A stretch of 64,000 nucleotides of DNA from an uncultured Erythrobacter sp. GTDB lineage: Bacteria; Pseudomonadota; Alphaproteobacteria; Sphingomonadales; Sphingomonadaceae. Positions 1 through 9,880 of the stretch are shown piece by piece; within the stretch, counting starts at the first letter, position 1; every line of letters begins with the position of its first letter. The stretch spans positions 372,001 to 436,000 of the forward strand of contig CANMSD010000002.1 of the NCBI GenBank assembly GCA_947500645.1, in the 5' to 3' direction. The position numbers and the translations under genes were made by a program. The notes under the pieces are model-generated. The model was not told the DNA's origin, made no database searches, and saw nothing but the letters and a program-made list of their open reading frames with translations.

Positions 1-192
1 CAATTGCGCCACCGCAATGCCTGGCGCGCCCCGCGCTGCACAAGCCGGGGACACATCCACGCGGCAAATCCAAGCGATAATTTGGAGCTTGGCCAGGCGA
101 TTTGCATTCACTGCCAATCGGTGGCCTGATTCGGAGTTAGCGAGGCTAGGCGCATTTGCCAAGCCCTGATCAATTTTAGTCAACCTATAGAA

Positions 193-1017
193 TCAGACCG
201 AATCCAGCACCAATGCACGCGGACGCGAGGCCAGATCGCGGTAAATTTCTGTCGTGAAGTCCTCGACGGCGGCAATTTCGCTGACCGCTTTGGCTTGCTC
301 GGCACCGATTTCCAGCACTGCTTTGCCTATCGGCGTAAGCAGCCCTCTCAACTGGGGAATGATCGTCTTGTAGTCGTCAAGGCCGTCAGTTCCCGCGAAT
401 AGCGCGGATTTTGGCTCAAAATCACGCACATCCGGGTCCAAAATGGCATTCGTTTCCACATAGGGAGGATTGGCAAGGATAAGATCGAATTGGCCGAGAT
501 CATCACTCCAGCCTGCACTGTTCCAATCCGCGATTCTCAGATCCACTCGCCCAGACACCTCAAGGCGCCTTGCATTCTCGGCCGCCACCGCAATCGCCGC
601 GGCAGATTGGTCGATCCCAATTCCTTCCGCGTCAGTCTCAGCTAAAAAGGTCAAGAGCAACGCGCCGCTGCCCACTCCCAAGTCCAAGACGCGTTTTGCA
701 TCGCGTTTTTGGGCAAGCGCGGCCTCAATTACCGTTTCACTGTCGGCGCGCGGGATCAGCACGTCGTGAGTCAGCTGAAATTCCCGCCCGTAAAACTCTT
801 GCACGCCGGTGATGTATGCGACTGGCTCGCGAGCCGCGCGGCGATCAATCAACTCGGCGAACGCCTCCGGTTTAGGCTCCGATGTTTTACGAAGCAGTAG
901 GTCTGAGCGACTGACTCCTAGAGCGTGAGCCATCAAAACTTCGGCATCGAGACGCGCCGTATCGCTTGTCGCAGCCAGCCGCTCGGTGGCAGCGCGCAGC
1001 GCCTCCGAAATCATCAT
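193..1017 (-). CDS. prmC: Release factor glutamine methyltransferase PrmC (HemK)
   Basis: Methylates the glutamine of the GGQ motif in peptide chain release factors, using S-adenosylmethionine, in the cytoplasm. The 274-aa protein shows the small N-terminal helical domain (about residues 1-75), the SAM-binding loop [13 protein letters not shown] and the signature substrate motif NPPY ([12 protein letters not shown]). Length is normal for the family. Its start ATG overlaps the stop of prfA by 4 bp (ATGA), so enzyme and substrate are translated from one leftward transcript, a common prfA-prmC arrangement. Identification is secure. Confidence 0.95.
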   Translation of the reverse strand: MMISEALRAATERLAATSDTARLDAEVLMAHALGVSRSDLLLRKTSEPKPEAFAELIDRRAAREPVAYITGVQEFYGREFQLTHDVLIPRADSETVIEAALAQKRDAKRVLDLGVGSGALLLTFLAETDAEGIGIDQSAAAIAVAAENARRLEVSGRVDLRIADWNSAGWSDDLGQFDLILANPPYVETNAILDPDVRDFEPKSALFAGTDGLDDYKTIIPQLRGLLTPIGKAVLEIGAEQAKAVSEIAAVEDFTTEIYRDLASRPRALVLDSV

Positions 1018-2108
1018 TCTGACAGTGCGGCGAGCCGCTTGCCCTCGTCTTCGGCAATGAGCGCATCGACCAATTCGTTCAGCCCTGGCCCCGCCAGAAC
1101 ATCTTCGAGCTTGTGCAGGGTGAGGCCAATGCGGTGATCGGTCACGCGTCCTTGGGGGAAATTGTAAGTGCGAATGCGCTCGGAACGATCGCCCGAACCG
1201 ACCATCGCTTTCCGCGCTTCGGCCTCGGCCCCCTGCGCCTCGTCGCGCATCTTTTCGTAAAGGCGTGCACGCAAAACCTGCATCGCTTTCGCGCGGTTCT
1301 TGATCTGGCTGCGCTCGTCCTGTTGCATCACGACCAGACCGGTTGGCAGATGCGTGATCCGCACCGCGCTGTCAGTAGTGTTGACGTGCTGACCGCCCGC
1401 GCCGCTGGCACGGTAGGTGTCGATCTTGAGATCATTGGTGTCGATCTGCACGTCGACCTCGTCCGGCTCGGGCAGAACGGCTACGGTCGCCGCAGACGTG
1501 TGGATACGCCCACCGCTTTCGGTGACCGGCACACGCTGCACGCGGTGCACACCGCTTTCGAACTTGAGCTTGGCGAAAACGCCTGTGCCCGTGATGTTGG
1601 CGACGATCTCTTTGAAGCCACCAACCTCGGAGGCATTCATGCTCACCGGCTCGACTTTCCAGCCCTGTTCGGACGCAAACTTTTCATACATTCGGAAGAG
1701 GTCGCCCGCGAAAAGTGCCGCTTCATCGCCGCCGGTGCCCGCACGGATTTCGAGCATGGCAGGCTTACTGTCAGCGCTGTCGCGGGGAAGCAGGGCGATG
1801 GCTAACCTGCGTTCGGCAGCGGGCAATTGCTCGCGCAATGCGGCCAGCTCCTCTTCGGCCATGGCCTTCATTTCCGGATCGCCAAGCATCTCTTCAAGCC
1901 CGGCGATCTCTTCGCGCATGGCCTTCACTTCGACCGAAAGCTTGGCCACCGGCTCCAGTTCGGCATAGTCGCGGCTGGCCTGCACGAACTCGTCGCCTTC
2001 AAGCGTTCCGCTCGCCATGCGAGCTTCAAGCTCGGCAAAGCGATGCGCGATCTGATCAAGGCGTTCGGCTGGGATTTGCAATTGGGCTCTCGGTGGCGAA
2101 GTTGACAA
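1014..2108 (-). CDS. prfA: Peptide chain release factor 1
   Basis: Reads UAA and UAG stop codons on the ribosome and triggers peptide release. The 364-aa protein has the N-terminal helical domain, the catalytic loop [18 protein letters not shown] with the universal GGQ, and the C-terminal RF domain. The stop-codon recognition region lies in the expected place for RF1. It is the first gene of the leftward prfA-prmC pair, with prmC translationally coupled behind it. The start at [10 protein letters not shown] is the track start; a slightly later Met cannot be excluded. Confidence 0.95.
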   Translation of the reverse strand: MSTSPPRAQLQIPAERLDQIAHRFAELEARMASGTLEGDEFVQASRDYAELEPVAKLSVEVKAMREEIAGLEEMLGDPEMKAMAEEELAALREQLPAAERRLAIALLPRDSADSKPAMLEIRAGTGGDEAALFAGDLFRMYEKFASEQGWKVEPVSMNASEVGGFKEIVANITGTGVFAKLKFESGVHRVQRVPVTESGGRIHTSAATVAVLPEPDEVDVQIDTNDLKIDTYRASGAGGQHVNTTDSAVRITHLPTGLVVMQQDERSQIKNRAKAMQVLRARLYEKMRDEAQGAEAEARKAMVGSGDRSERIRTYNFPQGRVTDHRIGLTLHKLEDVLAGPGLNELVDALIAEDEGKRLAALSE

Positions 2109-2276
2109 AGTTGACAGTGTGTCAGGCGGGATTTCGGCGCATCACTCGTTGTTTTTAATGCGAAATAGGACGTTCGGGCGAAGTTGACACTTATCCAACA
2201 CAGTTTGCAGGTGATCGGTTGGTCTCATTGGGGCTGAATAGCGCGGAAATCGCGAGGTAGGAAAGGCCACTCCATC

Positions 2277-2362
2277 CGTCATCCCGACCTACGAGCCGGA
2301 ACCCCGCTTCTTTTCGACTTGCGCCAGAAGAAGCTGGACCCCGGATCAAGTCCGGGGTGACG
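2277..2362. repeat. Short palindromic repeat element (RPE/REP-like) at the hisS 3' end
   Basis: An 86-bp segment bounded by imperfect terminal inverted repeats (CGTCATCCCGAC at the left, GTCCGGGGTGACG at the right). It contains the inner palindrome CCCCGGATCAAGTCCGGGG. Read leftward in another frame it encodes [11 protein letters not shown], a peptide I recognise as a frequent translation product of dispersed palindromic repeats in alphaproteobacteria. The last five residues and the stop codon of hisS lie inside the element. Only one copy was noticed in this window, so its repetitive nature rests on recognition rather than on a second copy seen here. Confidence 0.6.
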
Positions 2363-3743
2363 TTTGTCTGCTTGACTGGATAGCGAGCGCCAATGGCGCT
2401 CCCTGAAGGAAGTCGTTCGCACGCTCAAGAATCTTCCCGTCATATCGCTGGGCGAGAATGGAAATAAGCCTGCTACCGAAAGGCCCTCCTTGCGCCTCTC
2501 CTTTGAAGCGCAGATTTGCAACCGCGGCGTCAGAATCGATGATGCCGTCAATCACCAAGATGCATCCAGGCTCTAGTTTTGTCGCTTTGTCGAACCTTTT
2601 TCTCCGCGAACCAGAAGATACAATTTCGACCGAGAAACCATGGCGCATTCCATACTCACCCTCGAACTTCTCGCGTAGTTTTCGGGCCAGCCAAACTGCC
2701 GAGCCAATAACCTCATCGTCTTCCACAACGATTGCGCAATCGAGTCTCTCATCGAGTTGTCCTGCACCAACACCCACCAACATCGCTAACCGCTCTATCC
2801 CCGCAGCCCAGCCAACCGCAGGCGTCGGCGTTCCGCCAAGGCTTTCCATCAGCCCATCATAGCGACCGCCGCCAAGCACGGTGCTTTGCGAGCCGAGTGC
2901 GTCAGCCGACGCGCTGCCTTCATCAGGAATGAACTCGAATGCCGTGTGGCGATAATAGTCGAGTCCGCGCACCAGGCTTTCCGCGCGCACCCACTTAACG
3001 CCGGCTGCATCTAACCCATCGGTGACTGCTTGAAAGAATGCGCGTGCCTCGTCTGACAGAAAATCATCGATCTTGGGCGCATCCGCCAGAAACGGTTTGT
3101 CGCGGCGATCCTTGCTGTCGAGGATCCGCAGCGGGTTCTTTTCAAGCCGCTCTTGCGAATCCTCGCTCAGCTGACCCTTCACCGCGCGAAAGTATTCTAT
3201 CAACGCCCCGCGCCAAGCCTCGCGGCTCTCACCATCACCCAGCGTGTTAAGGTGAAGAGTCACATCATTGATGCCCAGTTCCTTGAGCAACTGATCGGCC
3301 ATCGCTAGCAATTCGACATCGGCCTGCGGCTCGGCAGCGCCGATAATCTCCGCATCGATCTGGTGGAACTGGCGATAGCGCCCCTTTTGCGGGCGTTCAT
3401 AACGAAACAATGGCCCGTGCGTTGCGACCTTCAGCGGAGCATGCTGCTGCCAACCGTTGGTGAGATAGGCGCGCGCAATTCCTGCAGTGAATTCAGGACG
3501 CAGCGTAAGCGAATCCCCACCCCGGTCCTCGAAGGAATACATCTCCTTAGAGACAATATCGGTGGTCTCGCCGATCGAGCGCGCAAACACTTCGGTCTTC
3601 TCGAACACCGGCATTTCGATCCGGCGAAAGCGATAGAGGCGCCGCACGCGCTCGAATGTTTCGACCACGAATGCGAAGGCCTCGGCCTCGGCACCGAAGA
3701 TATCTTGCGTTCCGCGAATGGCTTTGGGTGTGTTTTTGGACAT
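2346..3743 (-). CDS. hisS: Histidine--tRNA ligase
   Basis: Charges tRNA-His with histidine. Class II synthetase motifs are visible: the N-terminal [11 protein letters not shown], motif 2 with [19 protein letters not shown], and the histidine-specific [14 protein letters not shown] followed by GGGRYDGL. The track ORF begins 10 codons upstream. I chose the internal ATG ([16 protein letters not shown]) because family proteins start just before the RGTQD motif; this gives 465 aa. The C-terminal tail SRQTSPRT and the stop codon run into the palindromic element downstream, so the natural C-terminus has probably been replaced by element sequence. Confidence 0.94.
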   Translation of the reverse strand: MSKNTPKAIRGTQDIFGAEAEAFAFVVETFERVRRLYRFRRIEMPVFEKTEVFARSIGETTDIVSKEMYSFEDRGGDSLTLRPEFTAGIARAYLTNGWQQHAPLKVATHGPLFRYERPQKGRYRQFHQIDAEIIGAAEPQADVELLAMADQLLKELGINDVTLHLNTLGDGESREAWRGALIEYFRAVKGQLSEDSQERLEKNPLRILDSKDRRDKPFLADAPKIDDFLSDEARAFFQAVTDGLDAAGVKWVRAESLVRGLDYYRHTAFEFIPDEGSASADALGSQSTVLGGGRYDGLMESLGGTPTPAVGWAAGIERLAMLVGVGAGQLDERLDCAIVVEDDEVIGSAVWLARKLREKFEGEYGMRHGFSVEIVSSGSRRKRFDKATKLEPGCILVIDGIIDSDAAVANLRFKGEAQGGPFGSRLISILAQRYDGKILERANDFLQGAPLALAIQSSRQTSPRT

Positions 3744-3850
3744 TTCAGTTTGGCCGATTAGGGGCAACAGCATCTTGCCGCAATAGAGCCGCGCAGCTAG
3801 GGGGCATCCGAGCTCAGGGAGAGGGGCGTTGACACTAGCAGGATAGCAAT

Positions 3851-4381
3851 ATGCGTATCGACAAGATCCCGACCGGGAAGAACCCTCCCGAAGACCTGAA
3901 TGTAATCATCGAAGTGCCGACCGGCGGCGAACCGGTCAAATACGAATTCGACAAGGAAAGTGGCGCGTTGTTCGTTGACCGCATCCTGCACACGCCGATG
4001 CGCTATCCGGCGAACTACGGTTTTATCCCGCATACGCTCAGCCCGGACGGCGACCCGCTCGACGCTCTCGTGATCGCACGCTCGCCTTTCATGGCTGGCT
4101 GCGTAGTGCGCACGCGGCCCATCGGCGTTCTCAACCTGGAAGACGAGCATGGCGGCGACGAAAAACTGATCTGCGTGCCGGTCGACACGACTTTCCCCTA
4201 TTATTCAGATGTCGGCGAAACCAAGGATTTGCCGTCGATCATTTTTCAACAGATCGAGCACTTCTTCACTCACTACAAAGATCTCGAAGCCGAAAAATGG
4301 GTGCGGATCGGGAAATGGGGCGACGCCGCAGAAGCAAGGCAGGTCGTTATTGAAGCGGTCGAGCGCGCGCAGCAGAGTTGA
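3851..4381 (+). CDS. ppa: Inorganic pyrophosphatase
   Basis: Cytoplasmic soluble class I pyrophosphatase that hydrolyses the PPi released by biosynthetic reactions. The 176-aa protein has the family size and the metal-binding signature DGDPLDALV, preceded by [12 protein letters not shown] and followed by [14 protein letters not shown]. The N-terminus [23 protein letters not shown] is typical. It stands alone on the plus strand between hisS (divergent) and the mechanosensitive channel gene (convergent). Its stop codon directly abuts the stop of the convergent gene, with no base between them. Confidence 0.96.
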   Translation: MRIDKIPTGKNPPEDLNVIIEVPTGGEPVKYEFDKESGALFVDRILHTPMRYPANYGFIPHTLSPDGDPLDALVIARSPFMAGCVVRTRPIGVLNLEDEHGGDEKLICVPVDTTFPYYSDVGETKDLPSIIFQQIEHFFTHYKDLEAEKWVRIGKWGDAAEARQVVIEAVERAQQS

Positions 4382-5827
4382 TCACTCCACCGGACGGCCT
4401 GGATCGAGCAGGTCCTTAGCCTGCTCGCCATCCGTCTTGCGCTCCTGATCGACCATTTCGCTGATCTCGTTTTCAGGGCGCACGTCTTCTTCTGGCGGCG
4501 CTGCAGAAACCTTTTTCGGCTTGGGCAGTGCCTGCCCGTCAGAAACCTTTGCCGATCGTCCGATTGGCAGAGGATCGGTCCGCCCATCAAAGCGTAGGCG
4601 ATAGATCGGCTCAGGAAGCGCGAAACCTGCATCTTCAAGAGCCTCCTTGACCGACGCGATCGCCAGACTTCGCGACTTGCCCCAGTCCGCCTCTCGTTGA
4701 TCGACCCAGCCGAGAAACAGGATCACGATGTTTGAATCGCCAACCTGCGTAATCCGCGCAGCCGGTTCCGGATCAGACAGCACGAAAGAGAGGTCAGCAA
4801 GAACTTCACCGCCAAGCTTCATAGCTGCCCTAGGGTCATCGTCGGCATCTATGCCCAATTCGAATTCGAACCGGCGCTGAGGATTGCGGGTGAAATTGAC
4901 GATAATCGCTTTGAACACCTGGCTGTTGGGAATCCTCAGATGGTTTCCATCCAACGTCATCAATACGGTTGCCCTGCTGGTTAGGCGGATCACCAGGCCC
5001 TCGCGGTCGTCGATCAATACATGATCGTTCGCCCGAAAAGGCTGGCGCAAGCTGAGCATCAACGAAGCGACATAATTCTCAATCGTGTCGCGCATCGCGA
5101 AGCCGAGAGCGATACCGATAACGCCTGCCCCGCCCAAGACAGCACCTAAAAGCGCTCCAGCACCCAGCATATCAAGCGCGATGACTATCCCGCCAACGAC
5201 GAAAACAAAGCGTATCGCGCTGCGTATGAGTTCGCCAAGAAAGGCGTTCGGAGCAATGCGGTCCCAGAGAAATCCAAGCCCCGCGAGCAAATAGCCAATT
5301 GCGCCAATCGCGAGAGCCGTCAACGTTGCCACGAGCATCAGAGGCAGAGCCGCGAACAAGTCTCTCGCCAAATCCGACATCTTGCCGAAAATCGAGAGGT
5401 TTTCTTCGACTGACAGGTCGCGTTCAAGCTGGTTCTCGACTGTCACCACGCCGGCAACCCGCGCGGCGATATTGGCGGCGCGATCAATCGCTGCGGAAGC
5501 GCCGACCGTACCGCTCAAGGTTACGACGCCCTCGCTCACATCCACCTCGACATCGGCAAAGGCTGGAAGCTCTCCGAATATGCCTTCGATACGCTCAGCG
5601 ATACGTGCATCATCGCCCGCGTCCTGTGACTGTTCGATTGTCTGAGTAACAGGTTCCGAACCTGCGTCGGCTTCAGTTGGAGTGGCGGGCAATAGCGCTG
5701 ATGCAGGTGAAGCGATCAGCAAAGCCAAGAAACCAAGAATACGAATTACGCCGACCAACTGCGATCTCCCCCGCGAGCCTACACTAGCGCGGCGCTTTCG
5801 GCGGCACCGCGTCGATAAAGCGCGCAA
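4382..5827 (-). CDS. Mechanosensitive ion channel (MscS family) with periplasmic BON domain
   Basis: A 481-aa inner-membrane protein expected to open under membrane tension. Order of parts: a signal or anchor segment (IRILGFLALLIASPASA), a BON domain at about residues 65-140 (VEVDVSEGVVTLSGTVG), transmembrane helices, then the MscS pore and beta domain (VLGGAGVIGIALGFAMRDTIENY, then the RQPFRANDHVLIDD motif). The C-terminal tail is charged and probably disordered. BON domains bind phospholipid or envelope surfaces, so the fusion may tether the channel. The start is ambiguous because the first 30 residues are strongly basic. It is convergent with ppa, with no spacer. Confidence 0.88.
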   Translation of the reverse strand: MRALSTRCRRKRRASVGSRGRSQLVGVIRILGFLALLIASPASALLPATPTEADAGSEPVTQTIEQSQDAGDDARIAERIEGIFGELPAFADVEVDVSEGVVTLSGTVGASAAIDRAANIAARVAGVVTVENQLERDLSVEENLSIFGKMSDLARDLFAALPLMLVATLTALAIGAIGYLLAGLGFLWDRIAPNAFLGELIRSAIRFVFVVGGIVIALDMLGAGALLGAVLGGAGVIGIALGFAMRDTIENYVASLMLSLRQPFRANDHVLIDDREGLVIRLTSRATVLMTLDGNHLRIPNSQVFKAIIVNFTRNPQRRFEFELGIDADDDPRAAMKLGGEVLADLSFVLSDPEPAARITQVGDSNIVILFLGWVDQREADWGKSRSLAIASVKEALEDAGFALPEPIYRLRFDGRTDPLPIGRSAKVSDGQALPKPKKVSAAPPEEDVRPENEISEMVDQERKTDGEQAKDLLDPGRPVE

Positions 5828-5886
5828 GCACCCACAAGGGTTCCCTGAGTGGCTATGACATTGTCAGATTGGCGGCCAATTGCGGC

Positions 5887-6276
5887 TTAGAAGGCTGCGG
5901 AGATAGCCTTGAAGCAACCGGTAAAGAAAAACGGGAGCCCGATGGCAAGAAGCCACAGTCCGGTAATGTCACGCCGGAATGCGCCAAGATATGCGACATC
6001 TTGCGCTTGGTCGTCGGACAGGCCAGCCCAACGCTTTTCAAACCAGCGACATGCAGGAATAATGCCAGCGACCAGAACAATCAGGCCCATATATGGCAAG
6101 ATTGAGGAGCTTCCCGTCGTGAGCGCCTTAACGGTGACGAAAATCTGCAGGGCAGTGTAAACCAGCAGCGCATAAGCGACATGATCGCTCATCGATTTGC
6201 GCCAGTCGCGCGCCGCACCACCGCCTTCGCTCGTGTGCAGCTCGCTTGCCTTGGCTCGATGCGCCATATCTTTCAT
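5887..6276 (-). CDS. Small multi-pass membrane protein, function unknown
   Basis: I do not recognise the family. The track ORF is longer, but the internal ATG (MKDMAHRAKASELHT) sits behind a good ribosome binding site (GGGGAG), giving 129 aa. A polar N-terminus of about 40 residues is followed by three hydrophobic segments (AYALLVYTALQIFVTV, ILPYMGLIVLVAGIIPA, GLWLLAIGLPFFFTG). It is transcribed leftward, separately from lptB on its right. About 200 bases between its start and lptB would hold divergent promoters, but I could not pick out clear boxes there. Confidence 0.6.
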   Translation of the reverse strand: MKDMAHRAKASELHTSEGGGAARDWRKSMSDHVAYALLVYTALQIFVTVKALTTGSSSILPYMGLIVLVAGIIPACRWFEKRWAGLSDDQAQDVAYLGAFRRDITGLWLLAIGLPFFFTGCFKAISAAF

Positions 6277-6474
6277 ATTACCGCTCCCCAACGGATTCTC
6301 TCTCCAAGCGACGAGTATTCCAAATTGCGGCAAGGGTTGCAAGCGCGGTAACCAAACGGAAATAATGTTGCGCGAACACGCAAGAGTGCGCCGAAATCCT
6401 AAGCAAGCAAAAATCCTGCCAAATCGGCGCATACCGGCCTTTAATGTCCAGCTTTAGGTGCTAAAGAAACGTCG

Positions 6475-7266
6475 ATGAGCGAGATAGATGCAATTGCCGA
6501 GGCCCAACCAGATGCCTCCGCGGACGCTACCGCGCCGCTCCCAGATGGCGGGTTGGAAGTCATTTCTATAGCCAAGAGCTACGACAAGAGATCGGTTCTG
6601 ACCGACATCTCGCTGACGGTCGGTAAGGGCGAAGTGTTGGGTCTCCTCGGCCCCAATGGTGCTGGAAAAACCACCTGTTTCTACTCGATCATGGGCCTCG
6701 TCAGACCAGATTCGGGCCGAATCCTCATGGATGGCGAGGATGTGACGAAGCTGCCGATGTATCGCCGCGCGATCCTGGGACTTGGCTATTTGCCTCAGGA
6801 AACCAGCATCTTTCGCGGAATGACCGTTGAGCAGAATATCAATTGCGTCTTGGAAATGGTGGAACCCGATGACGAGACGCGGGCACAAGAACTGGAACGC
6901 CTACTTGGCGAATTCGGCCTCACCGAACTGCGCAGCTCACCGGCGATGGCGCTATCTGGCGGTGAAAGACGCCGCTGCGAGATTGCCCGCGCGCTGGCGG
7001 CCAAACCCTCGATCATGCTGCTCGACGAGCCCTTTGCAGGCATTGACCCATTGTCGATCAGCGACATCCGTGATCTCGTGAAGGACTTGAAACGCCGTGG
7101 CATCGGCGTTCTCATTACAGACCACAATGTGCGCGAAACCCTGGATATCGTCGATCGCGCTTGCATCATCTATGGCGGGCAAGTGCTGTTCGCGGGAACG
7201 CCGGAAGCGCTCGTGGCGGATGAAAATGTGAAGCGGCTCTATCTTGGCGAAGGATTTACGCTGTGA
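6475..7266 (+). CDS. lptB: LPS export ABC transporter ATP-binding protein LptB
   Basis: Cytoplasmic ATPase of the LptB2FG complex that extracts lipopolysaccharide from the inner membrane. The 263-aa protein shows Walker A GPNGAGKTT, the signature LSGGERRRCEIARAL, Walker B IMLLDEPFAGIDPLS and the H-loop DHNVRETL. The context lptB-rpoN, 20 bp apart, is the widespread proteobacterial arrangement and supports LptB over the similar branched-chain amino-acid ATPases. An N-terminal extension of about 25 residues precedes the ABC core. lptA and lptC are not visible here. Confidence 0.94.
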   Translation: MSEIDAIAEAQPDASADATAPLPDGGLEVISIAKSYDKRSVLTDISLTVGKGEVLGLLGPNGAGKTTCFYSIMGLVRPDSGRILMDGEDVTKLPMYRRAILGLGYLPQETSIFRGMTVEQNINCVLEMVEPDDETRAQELERLLGEFGLTELRSSPAMALSGGERRRCEIARALAAKPSIMLLDEPFAGIDPLSISDIRDLVKDLKRRGIGVLITDHNVRETLDIVDRACIIYGGQVLFAGTPEALVADENVKRLYLGEGFTL

Positions 7267-7286
7267 CGAGGCGGCGGACGTAGATC

Positions 7287-8792
7287 ATGGCACTGGGTCC
7301 ACGGTTAGACCTCAGACAATCACAATCTCTGGTGATGACGCCGCAATTGCAGCAGGCGATCAAACTGCTGGCGGCTTCCAACCTAGAAATCGAGACGTTC
7401 ATCAGCGAAGCGCTGGAGGCAAACCCGCTGCTCGAAGCTGGCGCAGTGTCAAGCGAGGATAGAGGGCCGAGCAACGAAGCCGACGATATTCCTCGCGAGG
7501 AATTCACAGCCGACCAGCTGATCGGGCAAGCTCAGGGCGAGAGCGAAGCGCCGCTCGATCTGGACACAGGCGCGCTCGATCGCGACCGGGATACGGGCGA
7601 CGGTGCAAGTGGACCAGCAGCAGCCGACGCGGAATGGGGCGCAGCACCGAGCAGCGGCGCTGGCTCTGACATGCTTCCCGACATCGAACAGACTCAGGCC
7701 GCGGAAACCACCCTGTCGGAGCATCTCAACGAGCAGGTGGGTGCGGTCGCGAAAGATGATCGCGATGCTTTTGCTGCGCGACATCTCATCGGACTGCTGG
7801 ATGAGGCGGGATACCTCCCATTTGACCTGCGCGATGTCGCATATGATCTCGGTATGGAGCTTCGCGACGTGGAACGCGCGCTCAAAGTGGTGCAATCGCT
7901 CGATCCAAGCGGCGTGGGCGCGCGCAGCCTCAGCGAGTGCCTGGCAATCCAGGCACGAGAAGCTGATCGCTACGATCCTTGTATGGCGCAGCTGATTGAT
8001 CACCTTGAATGGGTCGCGCGCGGAGAAGTGGCCAGGTTGAAGCGTGTGTGCGGCGTCGACGAAGAGGACTTCGCCGACATGCTCGCTGAACTGCGCAGCT
8101 ATGACCCCAAGCCGGGCCTCGCTTTTGGATCGAGCGTCGCCAACGCCGTAGTACCGGACATCCTACTGGCCAATAATGGAAAAGGTGGCTGGGACATCAC
8201 GATCAACGAAGAGACCTTACCGCGTCTCGTGGTCAACCGGTCTTACTATGTTGAGCTCAGCGATGGCTCGCCTGATCCTGAAGCGCAAAGCTGGCTCAAG
8301 GAGAAGCTGGCAGATGCGCATTGGCTCATCCGCGCGCTGGATCAGCGTCAGAAGACGATCCTCAAGACCGCGGCCGAGATCGTGAAGAAGCAGGATGGTT
8401 TCTTCCGCAAAGGTGTGTCGGAGCTTCGCCCGCTGACCCTGCGCGAAGTGGCCGAAGAGATCGACATGCACGAAAGCACGGTCAGCCGCGTGACCAGCAA
8501 CAAATTTCTGCACTGCGATCGCGGCTGTTTCGAACTCAAATACTTCTTCACCAGTGGCGTTTCTTCGAGTGACGGCGAAGGCGCGTCCTCCGAAGCGATC
8601 AAGGCGCGGATCAAAGCCTTGATCGAAGGCGAAACGGCCAAGAAGATCCTGTCTGACCAAAAGCTGGTCGACTTGTTGAAGGAAGAAGGTTTCGACCTCG
8701 CTCGGCGGACAGTGGCAAAGTATCGCGAGGCTATCGGCATTGGCAGCAGCGCCCAGCGCCGCCGGCAGAAAAAGCTCGAAGGCTTGGGCTAG
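7287..8792 (+). CDS. rpoN: RNA polymerase sigma-54 factor RpoN
   Basis: Alternative sigma factor that binds -24/-12 promoters and needs an activator ATPase to melt DNA. Region I (LRQSQSLVMTPQLQQAIKLL) at the N-terminus contacts activators. An acidic region II follows, then the core-binding and helix-turn-helix parts (LREVAEEIDMHESTVSRVT), ending with the diagnostic RpoN box ARRTVAKYRE. At 501 aa it is full length. It follows lptB by 20 bp and is probably cotranscribed with it. The usual downstream hpf and ptsN are absent; ctrA comes next instead. A weak hairpin with no T-run follows the stop. Confidence 0.95.
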   Translation: MALGPRLDLRQSQSLVMTPQLQQAIKLLAASNLEIETFISEALEANPLLEAGAVSSEDRGPSNEADDIPREEFTADQLIGQAQGESEAPLDLDTGALDRDRDTGDGASGPAAADAEWGAAPSSGAGSDMLPDIEQTQAAETTLSEHLNEQVGAVAKDDRDAFAARHLIGLLDEAGYLPFDLRDVAYDLGMELRDVERALKVVQSLDPSGVGARSLSECLAIQAREADRYDPCMAQLIDHLEWVARGEVARLKRVCGVDEEDFADMLAELRSYDPKPGLAFGSSVANAVVPDILLANNGKGGWDITINEETLPRLVVNRSYYVELSDGSPDPEAQSWLKEKLADAHWLIRALDQRQKTILKTAAEIVKKQDGFFRKGVSELRPLTLREVAEEIDMHESTVSRVTSNKFLHCDRGCFELKYFFTSGVSSSDGEGASSEAIKARIKALIEGETAKKILSDQKLVDLLKEEGFDLARRTVAKYREAIGIGSSAQRRRQKKLEGLG

Positions 8793-8889
8793 AGACTCGT
8801 CGCATGGTTCGCGAAAGAGCCATTCTGGCGCACCGATACGATCAGAAATCGTTAGGTAATCATACCTGCGACTCGCCGGAATCCATTGG

Positions 8890-8905
8890 TTTACGGTAAA
8901 TTAAC
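8890..8905 (+). promoter_or_regulatory. Candidate CtrA binding site upstream of ctrA
   Basis: TTTA-CGGTAAA-TTAAC, about 105 bases before the ctrA start, matches the CtrA full-site consensus TTAA-N7-TTAAC with one mismatch in the first half. CtrA autoregulation is established in Caulobacter, so a site here would fit. Direct evidence is sequence similarity only. Confidence 0.45.
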
Positions 8906-9008
8906 CTTTTCCGTTCAGAACTTGTGTGGTTAATACGGGGCAACACCTCTTAGCGAGGCGTTACCATGATGCGAAATTGCAACGATCTGGGAATATAGGG
9001 GACCAGTA

Positions 9009-9704
9009 ATGCGTGTGCTCTTGATTGAGGATGAGCCAACCACGGCTAAGGCTATTGAGCTCATGCTCACTACCGAAGGCTTCAATGTCTATTCAACCGA
9101 CCTGGGCGAAGAAGGCTTGGACCTGGGCAAGCTGTATGATTACGATATCATCCTGCTGGACCTGAACCTTCCAGATATGCACGGCTATGACGTGCTGAAG
9201 AAACTCCGCGTCGCCAAGGTGCAGACGCCTGTCTTGATCCTTTCCGGCATTGCCGAAATGGACAGCAAGATCCGCAGCTTCGGCTTCGGCGCTGACGATT
9301 ATGTGACCAAGCCATTCCACCGCGAAGAACTGGTCGCTCGCATTCACGCTGTTGTCCGTCGTTCGAAGGGCCACAGCCAGTCGATCATCCGCACTGGCAA
9401 GCTGGCAGTGAACCTTGATGCCAAGACTGTTGAAGTCGATAGCGCTCGCGTTCACCTTACCGGTAAAGAATACGCCATGCTCGAGCTGCTCAGCTTGCGC
9501 AAAGGCACCACGCTCACCAAGGAAATGTTCCTCAACCACCTTTATGGCGGCATGGATGAGCCCGAACTCAAAATCATCGACGTTTTCATCTGCAAGCTTC
9601 GCAAAAAGCTGAGCCACGCTTGCGGCGGTGAAAACTACATCGAAACCGTCTGGGGCCGTGGCTATGTGCTGCGCGATCCAGATGCTGAGGCAGAGGCCGC
9701 ATAA
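9009..9704 (+). CDS. ctrA: Cell-cycle response regulator CtrA
   Basis: OmpR-type response regulator, the master cell-cycle and motility regulator of alphaproteobacteria. In several groups it also influences GTA production. The receiver domain (residues 1-120) keeps the acidic pocket EDE and phospho-acceptor Asp51 ([13 protein letters not shown]). The C-terminal winged helix contains [32 protein letters not shown], very typical of CtrA. At 231 aa it has the normal length. It has its own 215-bp upstream region with a CtrA-like site and a clear terminator downstream, so it looks monocistronic. divK lies about 20 kb to the right. Confidence 0.95.
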   Translation: MRVLLIEDEPTTAKAIELMLTTEGFNVYSTDLGEEGLDLGKLYDYDIILLDLNLPDMHGYDVLKKLRVAKVQTPVLILSGIAEMDSKIRSFGFGADDYVTKPFHREELVARIHAVVRRSKGHSQSIIRTGKLAVNLDAKTVEVDSARVHLTGKEYAMLELLSLRKGTTLTKEMFLNHLYGGMDEPELKIIDVFICKLRKKLSHACGGENYIETVWGRGYVLRDPDAEAEAA

Positions 9705-9743
9705 GCCTCACGAAATTTTACCAGTCTTCTGGGACGGGATGAG

Positions 9744-9781
9744 ACGCTCGGGATGGAAACATCTCGGGCGTTTTCGTTTTT
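9744..9781 (+). terminator. Rho-independent terminator after ctrA
   Basis: Stem ACGCTCGGGATG / CATCTCGGGCGT (12 bp with two G-U pairs), GAAA tetraloop, then TTTTCGTTTTT. It lies 40 bases after the ctrA stop. Confidence 0.85.
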
Positions 9782-9880
9782 ACATCGTCTGAATAGCCCG
9801 CCTGATCTCAATCTATGCATTTCGTATAGATACACCGCCGCGACGATATGAAAGTTTCGCTGCGTATTGGAGGGATCGCG

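Noticed and set aside
1-192. Possible gene in the first 192 bases
   Set aside because: Short open frames on both strands without motifs or ribosome binding sites; no support for a gene.
1113-1805. 230-aa plus-strand ORF opposite prfA
   Set aside because: Antisense shadow of a conserved gene; no domain recognised.
8802-8822. Hairpin ATGGTTC/GAGCCAT after rpoN as a terminator
   Set aside because: No T-run follows and one pair is G-U; too weak to annotate.
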